Below are positions 1 to 10,629 of a stretch of DNA of 64,000 nt, in pieces (position 1 is the first letter of the stretch; each line of letters opens with the position of its first letter). Source of the stretch: Plasmopara viticola (taxonomy: Eukaryota; Oomycota; Peronosporomycetes; Peronosporales; Peronosporaceae); NCBI GenBank assembly GCA_001695595.3, contig MBPM02000016.1, positions 682,001 to 746,000 on the forward strand, in the 5' to 3' direction. The notes beneath the pieces were generated by a model. The model ran no database searches. It saw only the letters and a list, made by a program, of their open reading frames with translations, and was not told the origin of the DNA. The translations under genes and the position numbers were made by a program.

Positions 1-2822
1 AACCATGAGTTTCTGAAGCAGAAACGCCAATTTTGCTCATCTGACCGCGCATAATATTGACGTTACCGCAGATTTTGAGCTGTGAAACAGATTTATCTCT
101 GCTTTCCTCGTCAGCCACAACCACAGGAAGTTCGCAGGCACCACACGAGATACAGACGTCAGGATCACATTCTCGTGCGGCATAGTAACACGGACACGCA
201 GAAGTTCGGCACTGACCGACCTCACAATGGCATCCTGGAAAACGATTAGAGCAATCTGGAGAGCAGCCACAAGACTTTTCACAATAGTGATCACGACGCA
301 TGCATGAACAGAGCGCTGAATCGCAAGACCCTCCATCATGGTTACACGGAGTATATTCATGATTTGCACCGCGGTCTTTCATTCGCTGGGACCGCGTGCG
401 TCGGAGATGTTCGAAGCTGTTTCCCACTGCACCATTGCTTCTCTCACAATTTTGCCCATGAAAGTCACTGCGGAGTGAACACGATTTTCCAAGACTCTTC
501 TGGGTTACGTGTTTACATGTCCGAAAAAAGTCAGCGACTTCTGAGCAGTCTCGTGTGGCAATCAATGCCGCTAAAGCGCATGGATTAAGTCCACAGCATT
601 TCTCCAATTGATTAAGCAGTGCTACTTCTGAATCTTCCCACCACATGTCTTTCTTTTTTTTTGAGCCATTCGATTCTCCATCGTTAAATGTACGAGAGAC
701 ATGCTTTGAGCAGTGAGGTCCGCAGCACATGTCAATCGATAGCAATTTTATCTTTTTGTCATGAATCAAAGCTTGATAAACTCCGTCAAAGCCCAGATAT
801 TCCGACACGTCCGATGTCTTAAAACGAGTCAGCTTTTTCGACCGAATCGCTCTCAGCCTTGATGAAGCCTTCGTGCATGCGGCCGTATGAGCTCGCACAG
901 ACCTTCGATTTAATTCACCTCCACCGTCTTGACCAGGTCTTTGCGATTGCTCCTCTTTGTCAGTGTTATCAATAATAGTCTTGATCTCAGACAGTGGCTC
1001 CTTCAATCCAAACGGTTGTTCGTCATCTATCTCGTCGTCTACATCATCCTTTAAAATATCATCTGCTAGTTGTTCTACTTCAACGCGCCGCCATAATTTA
1101 GTAGCAGCCTTTACGAGTGGGTAACTTGGATCCACACGAACTTTCGGCACAGGTTGGCCACGACCATGATTTCGGCAATTGTAAATACAACAACGACGGC
1201 AGAAAAATTCTTGATACTTTAGTGCCAGATCTCCATATCGTCCAGACGAAGCGTGTCGTAACCCTGTACTGTCGCCTTGAACGTAGTTTGATAGTATATG
1301 AGCTGGGACTGGCTGTAATCTTTTATACAATTTCGCGTCGTCTTGTACTGCTAAGTCCTTTAAAGCGCCAAGCGCGTGCCCAACGTTTTTGTTTATATGT
1401 TGCTGCGCTTCCACTTCAAACAATTGTTTGTACAACTTTGCTCGAGTAAGACGAGCTAAGATATCGGAATAGCTCGCAAAAGGCTGTGTGAAAGCCCCGC
1501 ATCGCCGAAGTGCCTCAAAAACAGCCTGATCCCCTCCACATGCACAAATAACGTATCGCAAGACATACTCATTAACTTCGTTATCCATTCCAGCAAGAGT
1601 GACCTTAGATAATCCCATGCTCGGAAACTGGGGTCCCTTGTCCTTGATTGTGTCGGGGCTAAACTGTGGCACAAAACGGATAATTGGATCATCATCGACA
1701 CGGTGCGTTCCTTTCGAAAGCATACACGTTGTGGAGCGTGGAATTGGGGCAACTTTGCTAAGGTACGTTACTACTTCAGGATAGATATGCCCAAAGTTAC
1801 CAGTATCGGTCTTTCCAACCAAGTAGTTAAATCTTTTTTCACCTTGATGTGCGAGCTGAGTTTCTCGGCAAAGTCTTTGCGCCGCAATTGTTTTCAGCCG
1901 GGAATTGTGCAATGGCATTCCTATTGACCGCAGCTTTACCACATCAGTAATACCATAAGACCTACATCAACTTCACGAATCACGTACCGACAAGTGTGCT
2001 CGCCTTTTCTCGTATTAATACTTTTTGCTTGAGGTAGACTGCAATCTGCTGTCGAGTCGTGGCGATGATCGCATTGGCACGGGCAGCGTGGCATTTCTTA
2101 ACTAAGTGCGTGGCTTCATCTACGAGTTGTTGGACCCTCTCCTCCACCTGCCCATCTTCTCTACCTTCTTCACGAGTGCCGGACATCATCGTCAAAGGCT
2201 TAGGCTTTAAAAAGTCGAAAGATAACAAACACTTTTCCTTCAATTCATCACTAAACTCCTCTAATGGAGCATCAGAAATTAGTGCATACGGCTCTAAAAT
2301 ACCGTCTCTATCCGGCAGCAGATTTGCCGGTGCCTCAGCGAACTTTAAATTGCGCCACGCTGTAGAGTGCAGTGTAGCGTCTTGGATAGCGTCTGCGTTA
2401 CGAAAAAGGTCGTGTTTGTGCTGTGATTGCGTTTCATTCTCTCCTAACTCGACAAGCGACACACCATGACGAAGCGGCCCCTGCGGTGCGCCCTCTGGAG
2501 AGCGTGGACTCATGTTGCGGCGCAACTTTTGACGTTTACTGCGTCGCTCTACAGCACGATTTTGCTTTAACGCTTTTCCAGGTAAATTGACTGTCTCGCC
2601 CTTGCGCAACTGCGCGAGCGGTGACGAGGCCGAGTGCTGATAACGGATCTTCTCGTAATTAAATCGCTCCATCTCACGCTCCTGTGCCATTACATCCGAG
2701 AAAAGAACACGCGTCGCTGTTTTGCGGTGTGTTCGTCGAGGCTCAGCGGATGCCTCGCGGAAACGCTTACGAATGTAGGACGTGTCTCGAGTCGACAAGT
2801 CAACGACATCTCCAACCTTCAT
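1..2822 (-). CDS. E(z): Enhancer of zeste-type Polycomb histone H3K27 methyltransferase, C-terminal SET end outside window
   Basis: Catalytic subunit of a Polycomb repressive complex 2, expected to methylate histone H3 lysine 27 in the nucleus (family knowledge). My model is complement(join(<1..1920,1988..2822)): the intron starts GTACGT and ends CAATAG, and the frame stays open to the left edge. About 918 codons are visible. Diagnostic parts on the minus strand are a short motif FFCRRCCIYNC near 1.2 kb, matching the E(z) pre-CXC signature, and a full cysteine-rich CXC block at about 360-130 (CNHDGGSCDSALCSC, then CEKSCGCSPDC, then CHCEVGQC). After it comes SKIGVSASETHG, the usual opening of the SET domain. 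I start at ATG 2822 (MKVGDVVDL) rather than the ATG at 2876, which lies closer to the divergent neighbour. The N-terminal half is basic, low-complexity and much longer than in animal EZH2. The SET catalytic residues cannot be judged here. Confidence 0.92.
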
Positions 2823-2978
2823 GATCTGGCCGAAAATGCGGACACTAAGCCACTGGCGGTAAATCACGCAGGACAAATTGATGATCGGCTTTGGCAGGGA
2901 CCTATTTTACTGTCGACCTTTACTTTAGAATATAGTGCGGCGATTGTGACATTACATGAACAAACTATCACTTTTACA
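2823..2978. promoter_or_regulatory. Bidirectional promoter between E(z) and PP2C genes
   Basis: The two start codons point away from each other with only 156 bases between them, so both promoters must lie here or overlap the coding starts. No TATA box is evident. If E(z) instead starts at 2876, the shared region shrinks to about 102 bases. Confidence 0.55.
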
Positions 2979-4191
2979 ATGCCGTTGCTCTGGCAACGAC
3001 TTCACTACATGCGCCCAATGCGGCGATGGCTGAGCGTAGAGAGGAACGTTCGAACAGCACTTTGTCTAAAGTCAGGTGCGTGCGGACTACCGCACCCTCA
3101 GAAGCGCGCCACGGGCGGTGAAGACGCCTGGTTTATCAGTGGCAATACAGTGGGTGTTGCGGACGGCGTTGGCGGATGGGCGCGCAAGGTAAATTGCCAT
3201 TTGTTTGACTCAATTGTTGGGTTTTTTCTTGAACTTGCACTGTAATAAGGGCGTCGACTCGGGCGAGTACTCGCGTACACTTATGAGCTTCGCCAAACTA
3301 ATGGTAACGGCCCCGACCACAATGCCGACGCCATTGCAAGTGCTGACAATGGCACATCACAGCGCTCAGGTAAGACATTGAAGCCTTACTAGCTTGATCT
3401 CATCGTTCATGGCCGAAATTGTGCCTATTTGCAGTGTCCTGGTTCTTCAACGGCGTGTATCGTGCAGCTGGAAGGTAAACGCGTTATTATGTGGTGCGTG
3501 CTACCACTGGTTTTTAGCTCTGTTCCTTGTTGTACATGTAGATTTGTCACTACAAGCGATCAATTTGGGTGATTCGGGTTTTCTTTTGTGCCGAATGCAA
3601 CCAGACAAGATAGAGAAAGGCGAAGTAAAATGGCAGGTCGTGCATGAGACTCCCAACCAGTGCCATTACTTTAATTGTCCGTATCAGCTGGGCTCTGGAG
3701 CACATGGAGACAAGGTGTGTGCAGGCACTCAAGCTTGTTTTTTCTGTACCGTATTAAAATCATAATCACGCAATTTAGCCAGAAATGGGAGACGTCTTTG
3801 ACCTCAAGATTCAGGAAGGCGATGTGATCGTGCTTGGCACTGATGGACTGTATGATGCTTTTTTTTCGACTCACTAAAACTTGAAGACGGTTAATCATTT
3901 GCTTACTTGCGGTTCCTGCTTCATAGATTTGACAATTTATTTCCGAAGCAAATTGCGAGTCTCCTTGACTCAGAATTACCGTCCAAGCTGGAACATGGTC
4001 AGCGAAGTATGGAGAAAGTGGCGTCATGCATTGCCCACACAGCTCAAAAGGCTGCAAAGAATACAAAAACCAAGACCCCTTTTTCGGTGGCGGCACAGCA
4101 AGCAGGCTATGACTATCTCGGAGGAAAGATGGATGACATCACCGTCATAACGAGCTTAGTGACGAACGTCTCTCTTTCTCGCGGAATTTAA
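2979..4191 (+). CDS. PP2C-family serine/threonine phosphatase, PTC7-like
   Basis: Metal-dependent protein phosphatase of the PPM/PP2C family. Six exons join in frame: 2979..3188, 3250..3369, 3435..3474, 3542..3714, 3779..3849 and 3927..4191, giving 292 aa; introns are 61-77 bases. Family motifs appear in order: GVADGVGGWARK followed by GVDSGEYSRTLM (metal-binding Asp), INLGDSGFLL, GTDGLFDNLFP and GGKMDDITVI. The GLFD motif is only recovered when the intron at 3850..3926 is removed, which supports that junction. The spacing and the short GVD..YS..LM stretch match the PTC7/azr1 subgroup, which acts in mitochondria or chloroplasts. The N-terminus is rich in Arg and hydrophobic residues and lacks acidic ones, so a mitochondrial presequence is plausible but inferred. 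The gene is divergent from E(z). Confidence 0.9.
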
Positions 4192-4488
4192 AAGGGAATC
4201 AGATGGAAGAATGGTCAATTTTCGCATTAACTCAAATAAAGTTTAAAAAGTTTGGCATCCACCATCAACATTTCAAAGGCGATGCTTGCGAGCTAAATCT
4301 GACGACAATCTAGCATCAGCATCGCCTTGTCAGCACCAACCCCAAAAATCAATTGCTCTATGGAGCTTAATGAGGTTGCTACAACGCAAGACAACTACGG
4401 TACTCATTGTATTTTAAACGTAAAAAAATTGTTATGGATGCGTTATTTCATTCTTTGAAACCAACACAGCGTATGTGATGGTACATGT

Positions 4489-5037
4489 CTATGAGTACGT
4501 GTAGTAGAAAGAGCAACCGCAGAGGCACTTGACAGCTTGGCATCTAGAAATCTTTTGGATGCCCACCCCACAGCGTGGGCACTGCATTCCACCAATGCGT
4601 TTGACCACAGCAGCATACTCGACATCCGAACGAAAAGTCGTGCCTTTCCATTGTCGTTCGCGAAGAAACCGAGTATAGGTTGTAAACGCCTCATTTCCTA
4701 ACATCTTCTCGACGTACTCAACTGGAAATTCTAGTCCACAGCAATGCGCAGGAATTAGACTGCGATCCTTTAAGGCAAGAAAGCAACGCTTTGAAATGCA
4801 TGGCTCACAGAAGACATGGCCACATGGTACCGCGAGGAGAAGTGAGCGTGGTATATCGGAGCAAAAGCAGCTGACGCAGTTCTGACTCTCCGGTACTTTA
4901 CCTTCCCAAAGATTCTGCTCAGGATGACTTGGCTTATTGAAAGTTGTCTCTTTGGTCGCTTGGTCATGAAGATTTGCTACCTTGAGAACTTTTTTACGGC
5001 CGCGGAAATGCATCATCTCGCACATTTTGTTCCACAT
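4489..5037 (-). CDS. RING/IBR zinc-finger protein, shortened at the C-terminus
   Basis: Probable ubiquitin-ligase-like protein of 182 codons. It has a C3HC4-type RING (CVSCFC, then CGHVFCEPC, then a terminal CC pair after SLIPAH) and then an IBR-like knuckle CPRCGVGIQ with CLCGCSFYYT. It is clearly a paralogue of the genes at 36.2-36.9 kb and 38.1-38.8 kb: all share the order RING, SL(V/I)P(A/L)(H/R)CC, a helical linker with Y/FL(K/R)(E/D)(K/R)..W, and CP.CG.G(I/V)Q. Here the last conserved cysteine cluster is missing, because a stop follows YYTYS where the paralogues continue to a Cys-rich end. I saw no intron that restores it. The start is uncertain: the chosen ATG gives about 50 residues before the RING. 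It may be a decaying copy. Confidence 0.7.
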   Translation of the reverse strand: MWNKMCEMMHFRGRKKVLKVANLHDQATKETTFNKPSHPEQNLWEGKVPESQNCVSCFCSDIPRSLLLAVPCGHVFCEPCISKRCFLALKDRSLIPAHCCGLEFPVEYVEKMLGNEAFTTYTRFLRERQWKGTTFRSDVEYAAVVKRIGGMQCPRCGVGIQKISRCQAVKCLCGCSFYYTYS

Positions 5038-5248
5038 GCTATAGATTAGAAATGGATGGAGAAACGTTCATGGATCGGTTTGAGACGCGACGATGGAGCT
5101 GCATGTCACCGTTAGCCTCATTTTGCTATTAAATCGACAACCTCTTTTAAGTCGTAAAACAACGGTCGGGTGCAAAAATGATGTCGTTCGATTCGCTATT
5201 TCTTACTACTTTGTACACCTTCCATGATGTGATACGACGCCCTTTTGT

Positions 5249-5898
5249 TTATACTAATGTGATCACATAGCAACACGATGGGTTCAACGGACTGTCAAAC
5301 TCTACCGACGACTTTTGCCACTGCCGTATAAGAAATAAACCATGAGCATTGTGGTTATTAAGGGAAGTACGACGCTGTGCGCATTGGCGACAATCATCAA
5401 GGGAATGAAGAGCATAAAGATGCTCACATCGCTTAAGAGCTCTAAGAAGAGCTAGTCCAAGCACAATTGGTATTTGGTGATATTTACCAAATCGTACGAT
5501 AGGGCGGACTTCTTGAGCTAGTTTACTACGCCGATTCCGATATGATGGTGTTAATACTGTTGAGGTAGACCCTTGCATGCTCGGACTACTTACGCCACGC
5601 GGAGGAGCTTAGCCACCGACTGAAATTGTGATACGCGGTAAGACGCTGTGGAACGACGTGCGTAACGCTTCAGTAGATAAATGCACTTGTTTTCAGTGCG
5701 GAAAGGTTGGTCGCTTCTGGCTGCGTGCTCCAGCAGCAAATAAAAACTGGACATCAGCGGGGTTGCAGATTTCGCACTTATGTTCGAAGCATCAATCATG
5801 GGAAAAAATTGGATTTTTGACAGCGGATCGAGCACGGCTTGGTCTGAAGGGACTACCTCACTCTTCGAAATTTCGGCGACATTAGTTGCTTTGACCAT
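5249..5898 (-). other. Possible decayed gene: two consecutive open frames of unknown product
   Basis: Two minus-strand open stretches (5590..5898, about 102 codons, and 5249..5578, about 109 codons) lie end to end in different frames. A very good donor, GTAAGT, sits at the end of the first, but joining it to the nearby acceptors leads to a stop, so I could not build a continuous product. No domain was recognised. It is either a pseudogene or chance. Confidence 0.2.
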
Positions 5899-6086
5899 AA
5901 CGAGCCATCAATCAGCCAACAGCTGAATTCAAAACGCAAGATTTTCAAGATTTATTTGATATAAAGAATCTGCGACTACTAAGAAAAATGGGTTGTAGCC
6001 CTCAGCCCTCAGCAAGGATTATTTTTATTTTTATTCTGATCTTAATTCATGCCTTGACTTACCTTCCAGCAATCTATCAATCTATA

Positions 6087-6155
6087 AGCCGCTAACTTCC
6101 ACCCAGTCTGCGATTATATAGAGCCCCTAACCCCAATACACAACGGTGATTGGCT
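6087..6155 (+). repeat. Left terminal inverted repeat of the MULE
   Basis: Begins AGCCGCTAACTTCCACCCAG and ends CAACGGTGATTGGCT. It is the reverse complement of 8576-8643 with a short divergent patch after GATTATA. Confidence 0.88.
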
Positions 6156-6340
6156 ATAAATACCTCTATCGTGACAAAATATACAATAAGCAGCTTTGCT
6201 CGAATCTACTTTTTCCCCATGTCAGTTTGAATGCACAATCTGCTGGGCTGGACTATTAAAAGCATGTATTCTAACGCAGGCATCCGTCATTGCCAAAATG
6301 CCTCCAGACAGTGTTAGCGTGTGCCTTGACACCACCGACA

Positions 6341-8433
6341 TTACCCGTGGTTCACTTCCGTTAATGCTTCCAGCTCCTCTAGCTGCTGCGCAGTAATTTC
6401 AGGTGGCCACGTAAAGTGCTCCCAGTCAGCACCAAGACCCAGGGCATCAAGATTGACCGCGGGAGGGGTCGATACAGACATCGATGGAGGCATTGATGCA
6501 TCAAGAGGTGGTTGTCGGCATGTTCTGATATCACGACAAGGTTGCTTACATTGTCGGCATTTCCTTCGCGGCCTCAAAGATGCTTCACCAAGCCCGAACT
6601 CCAAAGGATTGCGCTGTGTCGATTGTGATGCACCCGAGGAGCCGACCGGACGACCAAAACTGCGAATCATCGGAGGATTCTGGACTTCAGCAGCGAGCAA
6701 TTCACCAAGATGGTCGAGAATTACTCTCCGACGGTAAATGGGCGCTTCATCGAACTCCTCTCGCAGTCGTATAAAAGTATCCTCCGTCGATGGCGGGGAT
6801 CCAGTGACTACAGTTGCGTGAGATGGCTGCACCAACCACCAATGGTTATCAAATTCGCTGAAAGATAACGGCACCACTCCTGCTACTGTAGGTGCTGTCG
6901 CTGCCGCTGATCTTGCACGAAATGTGTGCTTGCTAGGATGGCCAAAGCTGGAAATGAACATACCAAGACACTCTTCACCTGCTTTATGGCGCATGTGGTT
7001 TTGCCATAATGCTGATCGCAATCCTGCTATCGATACCTTGCCCATGACGGCAGAGAACATCGCTCCAAACTGCAAGTCGGCAATCGCACGCTTTTGCGCA
7101 GTTTTGAGCTTGATTGCAGCAAGTTGCCCATGGCAGGCAAGTCTGCAGGCGCCGTTCACCGTGAAAAAATCGCCAGTGGAGACAGAGATCCACTTTTTAA
7201 ATACCGAATGCGCACTCTCAACTCTTGATGTGGTGGTATGACCGAAGTGTAATTTACTGCGCATGGAGGCAGCAACAAATCGGTCTTTGTAGATGGGCCA
7301 CGTGTTATCCAGGTTCGTCATAATATGAGTAGGGATGCTTTGCCGCATGGCTGCATGCTGCTGGTCGAATGAGCTGACTGTCGACGCGAACACAAGGGCA
7401 TTCCATTGCCGAACCAGTTCTGTAAAGGTATCAATACTCTCAAACGTTCTCCGCAGCTTTGTCGTGATATTCTTGGACAAATGCCAGCGATAAAGTAAAC
7501 GGTTGGAAGTAAGAAAAACGCTGTCGAGGGCGTTCATCAGCCCGAGTTCTCGATCTGTGACAAAAGTTCCCGGGACAACCGAAAACGGACCAAAGACGCA
7601 CACCATCAAGCGCACCGCCTTGAGATAGTTCTCTTCTTTTTCTGATGCCATATAGCAGTACGCGAAGGTGAAAGATTGCGACGTAGCTGTCACCCCCACA
7701 ACGTTCATCAAAGGCAGACCAAAACGGTTCGTTTTGTATGTCGAATCGATCAACCAGACCTTGCAGACCGAAAAGGTGCTGCAAATCTTCTTTGCTGAAG
7801 GAGAGACAATGAAAAGGTGGGTACGGCGTCGAAGGTTGTCAAACTTCGTGTAGTAAGGGGCATTAAAAGCAGTGACCTCAAAGCCATCAAGCAACGCAGC
7901 AATTGGGGACCTTCCAGCTAGGATGCGTCTGCGCCCTAGTTCGCGGATGTTGTACACATCACGAGGCGTGACGGTGATTCCCTGGTCGTGCATTGCGGCG
8001 ACAATACGCGTAGGTGCCAGAAGAGACCGACAGAGACTAAGGATTTTCTCGCGGTGATTAGACTCGAGAGCGCGGCCTCTTGGATATACGGCTGGGTCTG
8101 AAAAAGGTTCGTGGTTGTGCTCGGCATTATCAAGCTCCACGGCCCGGTTGTACTGTACTTCTGCTAATTTTATCCGACGGACAGTCAAGGAAAATTGACA
8201 GTCGGTACGCCGGGTTGCACGAATTCTTTTGCGCTGCTCAAAAGATGTTGGTGTGGCTGCTTTCCCAGAACAGGAGCAACAGCCTTCACTTCACCATCGG
8301 CTCTGTGACCAACTTTTCTGGAATTTCTGACCCTCAAAACAAATCCTATAATCAGCAATAGGTTGTTGAGCGTATCGCGTGCTTCTTTCAGACTGGCATA
8401 GGTACGCTCTGAAATATCTTGGAGGCAGTTCAT
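6341..8433 (-). pseudogene. MULE transposase with FAR1-like N-terminus and DDE core, one frameshift
   Basis: Mutator-superfamily transposase. The main frame is open from 8290 down to the stop at 6341. Counting residues from 8188, the DDE core is visible: Asp148 in WLIDSTYK, Asp212 in FVTDRELGL with the following RWHLSKN, and Glu324 in TSRVESAHSVFKKW. A cysteine knuckle, CRQCKQPCRDIRTC, lies near the C-terminus. The FAR1-type N-terminal portion is split. The part 8433 to about 8290 (SERTYASLKEARDTLNN, then GFVLRVRNSRK) reads in a different frame from the continuation SFEQRKRIR, DCQFSLTVRR and EHNHEP. The shift must fall between 8290 and 8186, most likely near 8290-8270. There is no intron with usable signals at that point. 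The rest of the frame is intact, so the copy is young. Confidence 0.85.
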
Positions 8434-8575
8434 TGTGAAGATCGTAAAAGCTGAAGTGTCTTGACGTTAAAAATGTGCGTTTTGGTGGGCGTTGAGTAAG
8501 AGATGAGATGCGATGCGCAATCTTTCACATTTACGTTGGAGGTTACAGTCCTTAAAATTATTTTTGGGCAACTGT

Positions 8576-8643
8576 AGCCAATCACCGTTGTGTATTGGGG
8601 TTAGGGTTTTTTATAATCGCAGACTGGGTGGAAGTCAGCGGCT
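8576..8643 (-). repeat. Right terminal inverted repeat of the MULE
   Basis: Read on the minus strand it starts AGCCGCTGACTTCCACCCAG and ends CAACGGTGATTGGCT, matching the left repeat. Confidence 0.88.
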
Positions 8644-8646
8644 CCC

Positions 8647-9336
8647 TTGTTTAATTTATTAGGGGTTTTTATGTATTAAAAAACTAAATTAGGAGCTAAT
8701 GAAACGGGTGTGCTAACTCAGCCAAGCATGTTACAACACGAGCTTGGAATAAATGTGGTGGTTAACCTAATTCCTTACAGCCTAATTGCGTATCGTCCCT
8801 CAAAAATAACGATAAGGTGTCAATTGCGGATCGTGAAACCTTGTCTTTGAGGCTCGCACTTGCATCGCTACGAATCCTGGTATCATCGATCCCAGGCTTC
8901 GCAGGCGTGCAATAAATACTAAAGTAAATTCCTTAGTTATCCTTTCTAACGTGTAACTTAGTTTCTAGGCTCTACATTTAGAAAAAATACAAATTGCAGA
9001 AGAGCTAAACCTGAAAGTTCACCTAAATTGGTGCATTCATTTTTCTCGGTAATTATATGCTAGATGTTTAATTTGATTAATCGTTCTTGCACAAAAACTC
9101 TTTGGTGATGGTAATCTAGTATTTTTGCTTATTATATTGTGTTTAGCTCAAAGCCATTAATTTGCCGGAAGCAGAAGCTGAAGTCGTGCCGGGTTTAATG
9201 CTGGATATTCAGATATAATTAGAAAGTGCCCTTTTCTGGATTGTATTTCAGCTTGCAGCGGCAAGATATACGGATAGTTTTTTAAAAATCAGGTTTATAT
9301 ATCCATAAATTCTTTAAACATTTTTTATTTATTCTA
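8647..9336. other. AT-rich spacer between two transposons
   Basis: No open frame or recognisable motif of note. Composition is AT-rich, with short runs such as TTTATT repeated. Nothing supports a gene. Confidence 0.5.
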
Positions 9337-9940
9337 GGGAGCCGGCCTCTCCTTTTTGCTAACCAGACCCCCCCCTCCTTAATGCAGCGATCTATCATTG
9401 GCTGGAGCGAACACCATTGGATTTAAATGTTCTGTAGGATATAGAACATTCGCAATGCAAAAAACCTTGCACGTATGGAAGCTGATAATTTGATAACGAT
9501 CGCGACAGATCTAAAAAGCAGCTTTACAAAATTAATTTGGCATGAATGAGCAATTAATTAGGTACTAGAAGACCAAGCAAAGTGTCCTCAATCATCTACA
9601 ATACGCAGAGCATCAAGGTTGATCACTGTATTTAGAAAAGCAACAAAAACGTCAATAAGCTCATATCACGATGCGGCTCGCACAGCCAATGGAGAGATCA
9701 ATCTCGATGCTCTCGGTAATGTCGATGATTAAGGACACTCTGCTCAGTCTCCAAGTACTTATTACGAGAGAGTGTCCTCAAACCCTAAGATGGAAGAAAG
9801 CTGAAAATTTGATAACGATCGCGACAGAGGATCATTGTTCTAAAAAGCAGGTTTATTATACGTGCAGAAAACCTTACTCTAGGTCCTAGGGTTTGAAGGG
9901 GGGCTGATTAACGAAAAGGGGGGCTAGTAAAGCGGCTCCC
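9337..9940. mobile_element. Non-autonomous DNA element (MITE-like) with diverged terminal inverted repeats
   Basis: The left end, GGGAGCCGGCCTCTCC followed by GCTAACCAGACCCCCCC, is mirrored at the right end, which on the minus strand reads GGGAGCCGCTTTACTAG followed by GTTAATCAGCCCCCC. The ends share the GGGAGCCG start with the right end of the MULE 0.7 kb away, suggesting that element or a relative could mobilise it. It has no transposase. Inside are a direct repeat (AATTTGATAACGATCGCGAC at 9486 and 9806) and a long hairpin-forming inverted repeat. A target-site duplication is not clear. Confidence 0.65.
9575..9745. repeat. 50-bp inverted repeat with 71-bp loop inside the MITE
   Basis: Arm 9575-9624 (AAGCAAAGTGTCCTCAATCA and onward) is the reverse complement of 9696-9745, with about seven mismatches. 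A further partial copy of AGTGTCCTCAA occurs near 9773. The block would fold into a long stem-loop. Confidence 0.75.
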
Positions 9941-10629
9941 TAATTCTGATATATTGCTTAGCTAGCAGAAGATCATTTGCCAAGATTTTCTCTTTACTTT
10001 AAATACTTCTATGGCCTTTTTTTCTAAAATCGAAAACCACTTTAATAGCAATATCTTAATGCTCTATGTCCAGTTATCATCGCGAGCTCAACAATGCTTG
10101 ATAAGATATAAATTCAGCGTATTCTTTGCCAAACTAGACGATGAAAGTAGTATCTAATAATACTAATCTTTAAATCGAGAGAAAACTTTAAGCTCTCCAC
10201 TCATTCGCGCAAGTATTTAAGACCTTATACATCGAAAGCTACCCAAAGCGACAGCCCATACATTTACAGTATGATATTTCAACGGATGAGAAGGTCATAT
10301 AATAAGCCCATTTTTACAGTAATATCTGCGCCCTTCGCTACTGCTAAAAATCGTATCCAGGCTGTGTATGATTGACGGTAGCGTCACCAACAAAATACTT
10401 TCAGACACCGTAGAATTTGCTAGTACCGTAATCCTGATTTTGTGCACTTCGCCGAATGGTCAAATATCAACGTGTGGTACGACTCGTCCTGTTTTGTCAC
10501 TGTATCAGTCACCATCGTATCTTACTTGGACTAGTTATGAGATCTTGCGTGCCAAGCCATTGGTGGCAGTGAAATGAGTTGATCAAATCATTCGAGCAAG
10601 TGCGGTGGATCCCGTAGACCTCGTCCACG

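Larger units (their letters stand above)
6087..8643. mobile_element. Mutator-like DNA transposon (MULE) with terminal inverted repeats
   Basis: A transposase-like reading frame on the minus strand is flanked by inverted repeats at 6087-6155 and 8576-8643. These repeats are near 90% identical by eye and differ by a few substitutions and a one-base indel. The element is about 2.56 kb. The right end reads GGGAGCCGCT inward when the three bases beyond 8643 are counted; the left end has ATAAGCCGCT. I found no convincing 9-11 base target-site duplication, so the true boundaries could be a few bases off or one flank has changed since insertion. Confidence 0.85.

Noticed and set aside
3850..3926. Frameshift or stop in the PP2C gene after GTDGL
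   Set aside because: Splicing 3850..3926 gives GTDGLFDNLFP, exactly the family motif.
4600..4700. RFLR string as an RXLR effector motif
   Set aside because: It lies inside the RING/IBR linker with no signal peptide; no RXLR or Crinkler effector was found anywhere in the window.
6076..8656. Target-site duplication flanking the MULE
   Set aside because: The 9-11 base flanks on the two sides do not match under any boundary I tried.
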